Below, piece by piece: positions 16,815 through 26,311 of a stretch of 51,084 nt of DNA (within the stretch, counting starts at the first letter, position 1; every line of letters starts with the position of its first letter). The stretch comes from Myxococcales bacterium (lineage in GTDB: Bacteria; Myxococcota_A; UBA9160; SMWR01). The stretch spans positions 1-51,084 of the forward strand of contig JAOUNA010000004.1 in the NCBI GenBank assembly GCA_029881215.1. The letters are read 5' to 3'. The position numbers were made by a program, and so were the translations under genes. The notes below the pieces were generated by a model that was not told the DNA's origin, searched no databases, and was given only the letters and a program-made list of their open reading frames with translations.

Positions 16815-18935
16815 TCAGGCGCTTCGCTTCGGAAGGATCAGCGCGTCGACGGCGACCGCCCGGTCCGGCAGGGCCGTCAACGGGTTGACGTCGATCTCTC
16901 CAATCCACTCGCCCAGATCGCCCGCGAGCGCCGCGAGCCCCAGCGCCGATCCGATCACGGCTTTGAGGTCGACCGGAGGGCGACCGCGCACGCCGCGCAA
17001 GAGCGCCGCCCCGCGCAGGGAGAGCAGGGCCTCCCGGACGGCTTCGGCTGTGGTCGGCAGCATGAGCATGCGCACGTCCTTCAGCACTTCGACGAGGATG
17101 CCGCCGAGCCCCACGGTCAACATCGCACCGAATTGCGCATCGTTGACCACGCCGAGGATCAGCTCGACGCCCGGCGGAATCATCTCCTGCACGAGAACCT
17201 GCGCGCCGAGGCGAGCCTCGAAGTCGCGATAGGCGGCGGCGAGCGTCTCGGGCGTTTCGATGTCGAGGCGCACGCCTTCGCGTTCCGTCTTGTGGAGATC
17301 GCCGCTGGCGGTCTTGAGCGCCACCGGGTAGCCGATCTCCCGGGCGGCGCGCAGCGTCTCGTCGAGCGAGTCGGCGCGCAGCTCGCGCGTCACGTCGAGC
17401 CCGTATGCCTGCAGGAATTGCTTGCTGGCGTATTCGTCGAGCGCTCCAACGGCGTTCGCGAGCTGGGCGCGCAGCGCGTCCAGGTTGCCGGGCTGCGGCA
17501 CCTCGCGCGTCGCCTCTCGCTTGCCCTGCGCGCGCGCCCGCTGGAACGCGCTGTACTCGAGCACGTGTCGGGTCGCGCGCAAGCCCGTCTCGGTTCCCAT
17601 CAGGACGGGCACGCCCATCTCGCGCAGCTGCGCCATCTGCGCCTCGCTGGCGGTGAGGCTCAGGTGCACCATGAACGCCAGCGGATTGCGCAGTGCGTCT
17701 TTCACGGGGCGGACGATCGACGGGTAATAGGATCCGGGGTCGTCGAGGGGATAGAGATCCACCGCGAAGAGATTCAGTCCCGTCGAGGGATCGGCGTCCA
17801 GGGCCTGGAGCGACTCGACGTAGATGTTCGCGGAGCCGTTCCCGGTGCCCCACGCATCCAGCGGGTTGATCGGATCGAGGCCCGGCTCGAGCACCTCGGC
17901 GAGCTTGGCGGAGGTTGCCTCGGTGATGGGAGCGAACGCGACGCCTTCCGCCTCGGCGAGATCGACGAGCAGCGCGCGCTGTCCTCCCGAGTCGAGCAGC
18001 GCCGACACGTACGGGGTGGCGGGCCGCATGCCCGTCGCGAAGAGCTCGAGCGTGTCGATCATCTCGTCGATGGAACGGACGCGGCGCACGCCGTAGTGCG
18101 CGAAGAGCGCGTTGTACGCGCCGTCGGCTCCGGCCAGCGCGCCGCTGTGGGCCCTGGCGAGCTGCGCGCCCCGTTCGCTGCGCCCCGTCTTGAGCGCGAC
18201 GACGGGGATGTCGCGTTCGGCGGCCTCGGTCAGCGCGGCGGTGAACGTCGCGGGGTCGCGCACGGTTTCGAGAAACAGACCGATCGCCCGCGTGGTCGGA
18301 TCGTTCAACGAGAACTGCATGTAGTCCGCCATGCTGGTGACCATCTCGCTGCCCGGCGACACGATGTAGTTGAAGGCCATGTCGCGGCGATTCTGCAGGA
18401 AGGCATCCCAGACCGATCCGCTGTGGGAGATCAGCGTGACGTTGCCCGCGGGCGTTCCGGGGTTGGTGGGGTAGCCGGTGATCGGCAGCCGGCTCGCCAG
18501 CGAGACGAAGCCCATGCAGTTCGGACCACACACGATCATGTCGTGGGCGAGAGCAATCTCCCGGAGGCGTTGCGCGAGGGAGGGCTCGCCCTCCGCGGGC
18601 TCGGAGTACGCGCTGGCGAAGATGACGGCGGCGGGGATCGCGCATTCCGCCGCGTCCTGCAGTGCGTCCACCAGGCGCGCGTTGGGCACCGCCAGCAGGG
18701 CGCAGTCCGGTCGCTCGGGGAGATCGCGCAGGGAGCCGTAGCAGGGCTGGTCGTACAGGCTCTCGTAGCGCGGATTGATTCCGTAGATGCGTCCGCCGTA
18801 GCCGAATCCTTCGAGGTTCTTGTAGAGGATGCCGCCGAAGCGATCCGGCTGGCTGATGCCCACGATGGCGACCGACTTCGCCTCCAGCAGCGGCGTCAGA
18901 TCCTGGCGGTGGTGCAGCGGATTCCTGGTGTGCAT
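16815..18935 (-). CDS. Acetate--CoA ligase family protein (NDP-forming acyl-CoA synthetase, CoA-binding plus ATP-grasp)
   Basis: LLEAKSVAIVGISQPDRFGGILYKNL; GPNCMGFVS; LISHSGSVWDAF; C-terminal ATP-grasp GYPVALKTASGDLHKTEREGVRLDIETPE. Confidence 0.92.
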   Translation of the reverse strand: MHTRNPLHHRQDLTPLLEAKSVAIVGISQPDRFGGILYKNLEGFGYGGRIYGINPRYESLYDQPCYGSLRDLPERPDCALLAVPNARLVDALQDAAECAIPAAVIFASAYSEPAEGEPSLAQRLREIALAHDMIVCGPNCMGFVSLASRLPITGYPTNPGTPAGNVTLISHSGSVWDAFLQNRRDMAFNYIVSPGSEMVTSMADYMQFSLNDPTTRAIGLFLETVRDPATFTAALTEAAERDIPVVALKTGRSERGAQLARAHSGALAGADGAYNALFAHYGVRRVRSIDEMIDTLELFATGMRPATPYVSALLDSGGQRALLVDLAEAEGVAFAPITEATSAKLAEVLEPGLDPINPLDAWGTGNGSANIYVESLQALDADPSTGLNLFAVDLYPLDDPGSYYPSIVRPVKDALRNPLAFMVHLSLTASEAQMAQLREMGVPVLMGTETGLRATRHVLEYSAFQRARAQGKREATREVPQPGNLDALRAQLANAVGALDEYASKQFLQAYGLDVTRELRADSLDETLRAAREIGYPVALKTASGDLHKTEREGVRLDIETPETLAAAYRDFEARLGAQVLVQEMIPPGVELILGVVNDAQFGAMLTVGLGGILVEVLKDVRMLMLPTTAEAVREALLSLRGAALLRGVRGRPPVDLKAVIGSALGLAALAGDLGEWIGEIDVNPLTALPDRAVAVDALILPKRSA

Positions 18936-19035
18936 GCTGTCTTCGACGCCTCGCGATGGATCGGATCCGTATTCGTCGCACAGCCCGTGTCGCCGCGCCA
19001 GACCACGCGCGCGAGGATCGGCGCCCGCGCAGGGC

Positions 19036-21051
19036 TCAGACCGGCTCGATCCGCACCCGCGTGCCGTGCACGCTCGAGCTGTTGCCCATGTCGCTGCGCG
19101 TGCCGGGATTCAGCGCGTTGACGTTGCCACTCGTTCCGTCGAGCTTCGACCAGCGACCCTTGTGCGCGAGCGCCACGCCGGGCAATACCTCGTCGGAGAC
19201 CGCGACGCGCAGGGTGAGCTCGCCCGTCGCGTTGAACAGGCGCGCGCTGTCCCCGGGCGCGAGTCCGCGTGCGTGCGCGTCATCCGGATGCAGCGTCACG
19301 CGGGGCTCTCCGAGTCTGCGGCGCACGCTCGGGTCGTTTGCGTAGCTGTCGTTCATGAGCCAGACGCTCGCCGGCGACAGCAGCCGGAGCTCGCCCGCGC
19401 CCGGGCGCGCATCCACCAGTGCCTCGGGCACGCGCGGGTAGCCCTGCGCCTCGGCGCGCGCCGAGGCGAGCTCGATGCGGCCCGAGGCTGTCGGGAACTT
19501 GCCGTCTGCAAACTGGATCACCGGCTCGCGGAAGGGGTCGATGGTCCCGCGCCGCGCGAGGCTCTCGAAGTCGATCCCCAGCTCGGAGCGCGCGAGCAGG
19601 GTATCCAGGATCTCGCGATCCGATGCGTGGAGCTCGGGTTCTTCGAATCCCATGGCTCGCGACAGGCGCCGGAAGATCTCCGGATTCGGCAGCGCTTCTC
19701 CGGGGGGATCCACGGCCTTCACCTGCGCCGAGACCAAGAGGTGAAAGTAGGGGAGGACCAGGTCGTCGAACTCGAGGAAGCTCGCCGCGGGGAGCACGAA
19801 GTCCGCGTAGTCGGCGCTCTCCGTCTGGAAGAGATCGATCACCACGCTGAAGAGATCCTCGCGCGCGAGCGCGCGGCGCAGCGCCCCCTGGCGCGGCGCG
19901 GAGGCAGCCACGTTCATGTTCCAGCAGAAGAAGGCGCGCGAACGCGCCGGGTCCGCGAGCACATCCGCCAGGTCCATGTGGCTCACGCTGTGCTCGGGCG
20001 CCCGGCGCAGATGCGGCGCGCTCACGATGTCGGTGTCGATGTCGCGCGGGCCGCTGCCATTCAGGTAGCAGATGCCGGTCCCCGGCTTGCCGAGGTTGCC
20101 CGTGATCGCCGGCAGCGCGCCGCAGGCGCGCATCACGTTGCCGCCGCGGGGCTGGCGCTGCAGCCCCTGTCCGAGCCAGAGCATCGAAGGCCCCTCGGCG
20201 TAGCGTCGCGCCAGCGCTTCGATCGTCGCCACGTCGATCCCCGTCGCCTCTGCGGCCCAGCGCGGCGTCGTCTGCTTCACGATGCGGGCGAGCTCCTCCC
20301 AGCCGACGCAGTGCGCCTCGAGGTACGCCTCGTCCAGCAGACCGTCCCGCTCGATCACGTGCATCAGGCCGAAGGCGAGCGCCGCGTCGCTGCCGGGGAA
20401 GAGCTGCACGTGGAGATCCGCCTTGGCGGCCGTTGCGTGGCGAATGGGATCGATGACGACCAGCGATGCGCTCGCTTCGTCCAGCCAGTGCTCGTGGACG
20501 TGGGGGGCCGAAGCCGAAGGGTTGGCGCCCCAGATCACCAGGCAGCGCGCGTCGCGAATCGTCTTGGGATCGAAGCCGTCGCTGGAGGTTCCGTACATCA
20601 ATTCGAGCGCGACGTGGCCGGCGTTGTTGCAGATGGTGTCGGGCTCGACCTCGGTGGCACCCAGCCGGTGGAAGAAGCGCATGGGGAAGTCGCCAGCCAG
20701 CACGGAGCAGGTTCCCGTGTAGTGCGCGTGCAGGATGCTCTCCGCGCCGTAACGCTCGACGCTGTCGCGCAGGCGCTCCGCGATCTCCGCGAGCGCCTCG
20801 TCCCAGGACACGGGCGTGAAGCAGCCCGCGCCCTTCGCGCCGGAGCGGCGCAGCGGCCTGTGCAGGCGCGCCTCGGGGTCGCGCCACACGCCGTTGTAGG
20901 CCATGGCGCACTTCGCGCACAGCTTGCCCCGGCTCACCGGATGCGCGGGATCTCCGAGCACGCGGGCGATGCGGTCGCCGTCGAGTTCGACCACGACGCC
21001 GCAGCCGTCGTAGCAATCTCTCGGGCAGGTGGTGCGCAGCTGTCGCTTCAC
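19036..21051 (-). CDS. Molybdopterin-dependent oxidoreductase (DMSO-reductase superfamily)
   Basis: TCPRDCYDGCGVVV...GKLCAKCAM 4Fe-4S motif; C-terminal molybdopterin-dinucleotide domain (VTLHPDDAHARGLAPGDSARLFNATGEL). Confidence 0.92.
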   Translation of the reverse strand: MKRQLRTTCPRDCYDGCGVVVELDGDRIARVLGDPAHPVSRGKLCAKCAMAYNGVWRDPEARLHRPLRRSGAKGAGCFTPVSWDEALAEIAERLRDSVERYGAESILHAHYTGTCSVLAGDFPMRFFHRLGATEVEPDTICNNAGHVALELMYGTSSDGFDPKTIRDARCLVIWGANPSASAPHVHEHWLDEASASLVVIDPIRHATAAKADLHVQLFPGSDAALAFGLMHVIERDGLLDEAYLEAHCVGWEELARIVKQTTPRWAAEATGIDVATIEALARRYAEGPSMLWLGQGLQRQPRGGNVMRACGALPAITGNLGKPGTGICYLNGSGPRDIDTDIVSAPHLRRAPEHSVSHMDLADVLADPARSRAFFCWNMNVAASAPRQGALRRALAREDLFSVVIDLFQTESADYADFVLPAASFLEFDDLVLPYFHLLVSAQVKAVDPPGEALPNPEIFRRLSRAMGFEEPELHASDREILDTLLARSELGIDFESLARRGTIDPFREPVIQFADGKFPTASGRIELASARAEAQGYPRVPEALVDARPGAGELRLLSPASVWLMNDSYANDPSVRRRLGEPRVTLHPDDAHARGLAPGDSARLFNATGELTLRVAVSDEVLPGVALAHKGRWSKLDGTSGNVNALNPGTRSDMGNSSSVHGTRVRIEPV

Positions 21052-21061
21052 CGAGCGCGTC

Positions 21062-22222
21062 TCAGCCCAGCAGGCGGCCGAGGTCGCGCTTCATCACGCC
21101 ATTCAGGATGATCGAGCGCATGATCTCGGAGGTACCCTCCCAGATCCGGTCCACGCGCACGTCCCGATACAGGCGCTCGGCCGCGTAGTCGGCGCAATAG
21201 CCGCGCCCGCCGAAGATCTGCACGACGCGGTCCGCCACGCGGTTTGCCATCTCCGCCGCATACAGCTTGCACATGGCGGCCTTGGCGTGGAGCTCCTTCG
21301 GGTTCGACGCTCCGGCATCTTCTTCCCAGCCCGTGCGATAGGTGAGCAGGCGCGCCGCGAAGAGCTCGGTGGCGGAGTCGGCGAGCATGAAGCCGATGGC
21401 CTGGTGCTCGTAGAGCTTGCTGCCGAACGCCTCGCGCTCGGCGCACCAGCCCTTGGCTTCCTCGATCAGGCGCTGGGCTGCGCCCAGGCAGCGCGCCGCG
21501 ATGTGCAGGCGCTCCTCGCGGAACCACGCCTTGCTGATCGAGTTGGCTTCGCCTCGCTTGCCGAGGATGGCCGAGTCCGGCACTTCGCAGTCCTCGAAGA
21601 GGATCTCGGGATGGCGGTCCGGGTGGCGATGCATGAAGCGGGGAATGCGCTTGATGCGCATGCCCGGCGTGCCGTGGTCCACCAGGAAGAGCGTCTCTTC
21701 GCCCGGTCCCGTGAGCGCGTGGCAGATGATCGCGATCGACGACTCGCCGCCGCTCACGAACCACTTCTCGCCGTTGATGATCCAGCGATCGCCCCGCTTC
21801 TCGGCCCGGGTCTTCAGGTTGGTCGTGTCGGATCCGGCGTGCGGCTCCGTGACCGCGTAGGCGGCGGCCCACTCGCCGCGCAGCGCCGGCTCGAGATACT
21901 TGGCCCGCTGCTCTTCGTTGCACTGCATGAGCGCGTTGTAGGGTCCTCCGACGAAGGACCACAGGCCGTTGGTGGCGCGCCCGGCCTGCTCCTGCACCAC
22001 GATCTGGGCCAGCACCGACGAGCCCAGGCCGCCGAGCTCCTTCGGGACGTTCATCGGCCAGAAGCCCTCTTCGATGGCGCGTCTGCGCAGTCGATCGCGG
22101 ACCTTGGCGGAGAGGGCTTCGGTCTCGTCCACCTCGCGCTCGTGGGGAATCAGCTCTTCCTCCACGAAGCGTCGCGCCTTGGCCTGGAGCTGCTTGAGTT
22201 CATCGCTGAGATCGAAGTGCAT
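21062..22222 (-). CDS. Acyl-CoA dehydrogenase
   Basis: YAVTEPHAGSDTTNLKTRAEKRGDRWIINGEKWFVSGG; IFGGRGYCADYAAERLYRDVRVDRIWEGTSEIMRSII. Confidence 0.95.
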   Translation of the reverse strand: MHFDLSDELKQLQAKARRFVEEELIPHEREVDETEALSAKVRDRLRRRAIEEGFWPMNVPKELGGLGSSVLAQIVVQEQAGRATNGLWSFVGGPYNALMQCNEEQRAKYLEPALRGEWAAAYAVTEPHAGSDTTNLKTRAEKRGDRWIINGEKWFVSGGESSIAIICHALTGPGEETLFLVDHGTPGMRIKRIPRFMHRHPDRHPEILFEDCEVPDSAILGKRGEANSISKAWFREERLHIAARCLGAAQRLIEEAKGWCAEREAFGSKLYEHQAIGFMLADSATELFAARLLTYRTGWEEDAGASNPKELHAKAAMCKLYAAEMANRVADRVVQIFGGRGYCADYAAERLYRDVRVDRIWEGTSEIMRSIILNGVMKRDLGRLLG

Positions 22223-22726
22223 GGCGTTCTCCTCGAGCCCGCGGGGCCGCGACGGCTCGAACGGGGGTGATGCTCTCCGCAGCGGGCGGAGGGGCGATCA
22301 GGGTAGCGGCGGCCCCACGGCGGTGGCCACCGAGCGCCCCCTCGAATTCGCCCGTGCGATGCGGCATCGAAGCGCTGCGTGCGCGGCCGTGTACACGCGG
22401 AAGAAGACCGGGTCGGATTCGGGCCGAAACGCAAGAGCCGCTGCGAATCGCGTCTCAGCGTTCGCGTGGCGTCTGCCGCGCGGGTTGAGTGCCTGCCGGC
22501 CTGCCCGCTGCCTGCCTCGGAGTTGCCGGTGGGCCCTCTGCGCGCACCCCTCTTGCCGGCTTCGACACCTTCCCACGCAGCAGGGCCACCTAGAGGCGTG
22601 GGGGAGCGTGCCCGCCGCCACTCTCCGAGCGCTGTGTGCGCACAGGCGGGCGCGTCCGTGCGGCGCGGGCGATGCTCCGCTATCGGAAGGCCGTCGAAAT
22701 TGGCCCGAGCATAGGAGTGCAGCGGA

Positions 22727-23803
22727 ATGCTTCGAAACATGGACCGGACGTTGCGTGGGGATTGGCTTCGATGTCTCGCGCCGCTCCGCGCGCCGGCGCT
22801 CGCTGCGCTCGTCGTCGGCCTGGCCTGGAATGCGCAGGCGGGGCCCGCGATGTTCACGGCGAGCTTGAGCCAGCACGCCTTCGGCAACGACTACACGGCG
22901 GGTGGCTTCTATCCCTACAGCACCTACGTCCTCACTGCGCTTCCGATCGGTCGCGCCTGCGGTGCGAGCGCGCCCTACACCACCGGCGGCGCCGCGGATC
23001 CCGCCTACTGCACAGCGGGCGTGCGCGCGGCCGGCGCGCCGGCGACCGGCAGCGGAAGCCTCTCACTCGCGGCGACGGTGGGCGCGCCCGTGCCGTTCCA
23101 GCTGCCGCAGTCGGCGCTGGGCATCAGCGCGACGGGATCGGTCCGACCGCGCACCACCTTCACCGCGACCTACGTGTTCAAGGGCACCTCCGCCGCGTTC
23201 GTGAACGGGCCGGGCAGCTTCTTCGCCGGGGGCGGGCCGGGGGCGGTCAACTTTCGCTACCCCTACGGGGCTTTCAAGGGATGGGTGGTGATCAGCCCCG
23301 GGCCGCAGCGCTTCGGCGGGGCGATGGGCCTGATCGGCAAGCTCGGCATGTCCGGCGTCTACACGCGTTCAGGACAGTCTGGCCAGTGGTCTCCGACACA
23401 GAGCTGGAACATGGCCGCGGTGCTCGGGCAGAACGCGAGCTACCAGAAGCAGGTGAAGTTCGAGAACGCGGCGCTCGCAGCGAGCGAGATGCGCATGATG
23501 AAGGCGACCGGCTTTGCCTGGACCACGGGCGAGATCCTGGTTACGGCGCGCGTGGGCGGCTTCACGACGACCATGCAGCGCACGGGCTACGACGACCGCA
23601 CGGCCATGGGTCTCGGCAACATCCAGCTCGTGACGCCGGTGCTCACCCACTGGGTCGGTGCGAGCCCGGGCGATCACACCGCCCAGATCGGTGTGCTCAA
23701 GCTGCACTTCGTGCCCGAGCCCGGCGCTGGCCTGCTGCTCGCGGCCGGCGCGGTCGCGCTGCAGCTGCTGCACCGCGCGGTGCGGCGCGGGGGCTGCGCC
23801 TAG
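22727..23803 (+). CDS. PEP-CTERM-type exported protein
   Basis: Signal peptide; C-terminal FVPEPGAGLLLAAGAVALQLLHRAVRRGGCA. Confidence 0.72.
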   Translation: MLRNMDRTLRGDWLRCLAPLRAPALAALVVGLAWNAQAGPAMFTASLSQHAFGNDYTAGGFYPYSTYVLTALPIGRACGASAPYTTGGAADPAYCTAGVRAAGAPATGSGSLSLAATVGAPVPFQLPQSALGISATGSVRPRTTFTATYVFKGTSAAFVNGPGSFFAGGGPGAVNFRYPYGAFKGWVVISPGPQRFGGAMGLIGKLGMSGVYTRSGQSGQWSPTQSWNMAAVLGQNASYQKQVKFENAALAASEMRMMKATGFAWTTGEILVTARVGGFTTTMQRTGYDDRTAMGLGNIQLVTPVLTHWVGASPGDHTAQIGVLKLHFVPEPGAGLLLAAGAVALQLLHRAVRRGGCA

Positions 23804-23845
23804 CGCGGCGTCGGGGGCGTTCCGAGCGCCGCGGCGCGCCGTGGC

Positions 23846-24286
23846 TCAGGCGTGTGGCTTGTCGCCCGCCTCACGGCGCTTCGTGCCGCGCACGGCGTCG
23901 AGGGTGGTGTCGGCCGCCCAGCTCTGCATGGCGTGCTTGAGCTGGCTCCAGGCGCCGTGCAGCGGGCACGGATTCGCCTCCCCGCACGCGCCCCAGCCGA
24001 ACGCGCAGCGGCTCTCGTCCCCGTCGGTGTCGAGGTCGAGGGCGATCAGGATGTCCTGGAAGCGGATCTGCTCCGGAGGCCGGGCCAGCACGAAGCCGCC
24101 GCCCTGACCCTTCTGGGAGGTGAGCAGTCCCGCGAGCACGAGCCGCCGCAGGATCTTCGACAGATAGTGCAGGGGGATCTGCGTGGCCTCGGACATGTCG
24201 CGGGCGCGCACGGGCTGCTCTGGGGTCTGGATCGCCATCCACGCCATGGCGCGCAGCGCGTATTCGGCGGTCTGGGAAAGCAGCAT
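23846..24286 (-). CDS. Rrf2 family regulator with three clustered cysteines (NsrR/IscR-like)
   Basis: MLLSQTAEYALRAMAWMA...MSEATQIPLHYLSKILRRLVLAGLLTSQKGQGGGFVLARP; CAFGWGACGEANPCPLH candidate Fe-S ligands. Confidence 0.9.
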   Translation of the reverse strand: MLLSQTAEYALRAMAWMAIQTPEQPVRARDMSEATQIPLHYLSKILRRLVLAGLLTSQKGQGGGFVLARPPEQIRFQDILIALDLDTDGDESRCAFGWGACGEANPCPLHGAWSQLKHAMQSWAADTTLDAVRGTKRREAGDKPHA

Positions 24287-24392
24287 GGCACTCCGAGCGA
24301 ATCTCGATTCCCCGTGGGGCGATCCGTTCTCCGGAACGGCCGGGCTGTGGTTTCCGGATCGGAAGCCTCTTGATGCCCGATCGCGATTGTAG

Positions 24393-24429
24393 TACAAAAT
24401 CGAGTAATCGATATATAGATCTATTTATC
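24393..24429 (+). promoter_or_regulatory. Shared AT-rich regulatory element, copy A (rrf2/porin divergent promoter)
   Basis: TACAAAATCGAGTAATCGATATATAGATCTATTTATC; 30/37 ungapped match to 41775-41811; contains 18/20 palindrome GATATATAGATCTATTTATC (24410-24429). Confidence 0.7.
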
Positions 24430-24630
24430 TCCGGATGTGAATCCCGCGGGTGCGGACAGCCTGAAGGCTGGATCGGGGGAGGACGGCGCCAGGCGTGCGG
24501 CGGGAAGGGCGCTCCAGGCGACCCGACCGGACGGCACAAGCCAACCACACCTCGTTGCGAGCCGGTGCAGGTGAGAGCCTCGGGAGTCCCGAGCTGGGCC
24601 TTCAAGCGAGAACGCGGAAAGGAATGCGTC

Positions 24631-26226
24631 GTGAAGGGGATCGTTTGCTCGGCAATCGCAACAAGTTGTGGTGAAGCGGAGGGGGTGCCGCGGGCGGGCG
24701 TCCGCGCCGCGAGCCGGCTCCGGCTGCGCGCGCCGCACATCGTCGGCGCGCTGGCCTGCGCGCTCGCGTGGCTGCTGCCGGCGGGAACGCTGCGCGCGGC
24801 GGAGGGAGACGGCCTGCACGCGACCCCCTCGGTCTACTGGCAGGACGGCGATCACCGCCTCGACCTCGGCGTCGAGTTTCGCTGGCGCCCGGAGTGGTGG
24901 GACGCGACCCAGGGCAGCACGGATGGGATCCAGGGCCTGCGCACGCGCGTGCACGCCCAGTATGACTTCCGCAAGCTGGTGACGGCCTTCGCGGAGTTCC
25001 AGGACGCGCGCGTGCTGCACATGGGCGCCGACGCGAGTGGCGCCGCCCAGCTCTATCAGCGCTTCTCCGAGAGCCCCACCGACAGCGCCACGTCTGGACA
25101 GGACATCCGCCAGGGCTGGCTCGAGGTGCGGCCGCTCCAGGGTCTCGCCATCCGCGGCGGGCGCATGGATGTCAATCTGGGCACGCAGACGCCAGCCGCG
25201 GAGGCCAACTGGAGATACCTGCAGCTGTGGCGCGCCGCGCTGCGCCTGGTGGGCACGGTGGTCTGGACCAACGGCGAGCGCTCCAACGACGGCGGCTCGC
25301 TCGCCTACGAGACGGACGCCTACCACCTCTTCGTGTTCGGCGCGAACCCCACCACCGGCGTCTTCGACATCCACAAGGCCTACGAGCACCAGAGCAACCT
25401 GGTCCACGGCGGCGTGCAGCTCACCGCCAAGCGCGGCACCTGGCTTCCCAACACTGAAGTGCGTACATTCTTCCTCGGCTATCGGGATGGCCGCCCCGCG
25501 CGTGAGGCCGGCTCCCACGACGGCCAGAACGTCGTCACGACGGGAGCCATGGACATCGACATCTACACCTTCGGCTTCTCGTCGATCGGTGTCTACCCGT
25601 TGGGCGCCGGCCTGGCGGATCTCTTCGTGTGGGGCGCGGGACAGCTCGGCGAGTTCAACGGCCGCGACCACGCCGCCGGCGCCGGAATCTTCGAGGCGGG
25701 CTATAGGCTTCCCGAGCTGCCCGCCAAGCCGTGGCTGCGCCTGGGCATCAACGTGGCCTCAGGCGGGGACACGAGCGGGGATCACACCACCTTCCACAAC
25801 CTGCTGCCCACCAACCACCCGTACTATGGCTTCGCCGACCAGCTGGCCTTCCAGAATCTCATGGATTTGTTCGGCCAGCTGAAGCTGCAGCCGCACGAGA
25901 AGGTGGGGCTCAACCTGATGCTGCACCACTTCCGCCTGCTCAACGCGAAGGACGCGCAGTACTTCGGCAGCGGCGCGTTCTCGAAGCAGGGCACCAAGGC
26001 CGGCGCGTTCGGCTATGGCGGCGTACCGGCCAGCACGCACGGCTTCAACCATGACGTGGGCACCGAGCTCGACGTCGTGATCGACTGGAAGCTGCACCCG
26101 CACGCCGCGCTGCAGGGCGGCTACGCCTATCTGTGGGGCGGTGACGTCTTCAAGGCGAAGACCCGGACGACCACGAGCGATCGCGACGTGCAGTTCGGCT
26201 ACCTGCAGCTCTCGCTCAGCTACTGA
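24631..26226 (+). CDS. Alginate-export-family beta-barrel outer membrane porin
   Basis: Signal peptide; WQDGDHRLDLGVEFRWRPEWW...RTRVHAQYDFRKLVTAFAEFQDARV; terminal aromatic FGYLQLSLSY. GTG start with GGAAAGGAA upstream. Confidence 0.8.
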   Translation: MKGIVCSAIATSCGEAEGVPRAGVRAASRLRLRAPHIVGALACALAWLLPAGTLRAAEGDGLHATPSVYWQDGDHRLDLGVEFRWRPEWWDATQGSTDGIQGLRTRVHAQYDFRKLVTAFAEFQDARVLHMGADASGAAQLYQRFSESPTDSATSGQDIRQGWLEVRPLQGLAIRGGRMDVNLGTQTPAAEANWRYLQLWRAALRLVGTVVWTNGERSNDGGSLAYETDAYHLFVFGANPTTGVFDIHKAYEHQSNLVHGGVQLTAKRGTWLPNTEVRTFFLGYRDGRPAREAGSHDGQNVVTTGAMDIDIYTFGFSSIGVYPLGAGLADLFVWGAGQLGEFNGRDHAAGAGIFEAGYRLPELPAKPWLRLGINVASGGDTSGDHTTFHNLLPTNHPYYGFADQLAFQNLMDLFGQLKLQPHEKVGLNLMLHHFRLLNAKDAQYFGSGAFSKQGTKAGAFGYGGVPASTHGFNHDVGTELDVVIDWKLHPHAALQGGYAYLWGGDVFKAKTRTTTSDRDVQFGYLQLSLSY

Positions 26227-26272
26227 GCAGCGGCACGCGTCTTCGCACCAGGGGGGTCGAGAGAAGCCGGCG

Positions 26273-26302
26273 CCTCACCGGCGGCCTGAGCCGCCGGTGA
26301 GG
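26273..26302. terminator. Bidirectional hairpin between convergent genes
   Basis: CCTCACCGGCGGC-ctga-GCCGCCGGTGAGG, 13-bp perfect stem. Confidence 0.65.
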
Positions 26303-26311
26303 TCGCCTGCA

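Noticed and set aside
17133-21111. Plus-strand ORFs 17133..19121 and 18829..21111
   Set aside because: Antisense to the acyl-CoA synthetase and molybdopterin oxidoreductase genes; no recognisable motifs.
22500-22640. C-rich region with CCCACGC...GCGTGGG considered as a third copy of the sRNA-like element
   Set aside because: Lacks the CAGCAmAATCCCCTTCCCA and CGGCCACT blocks; similarity limited to C-richness.
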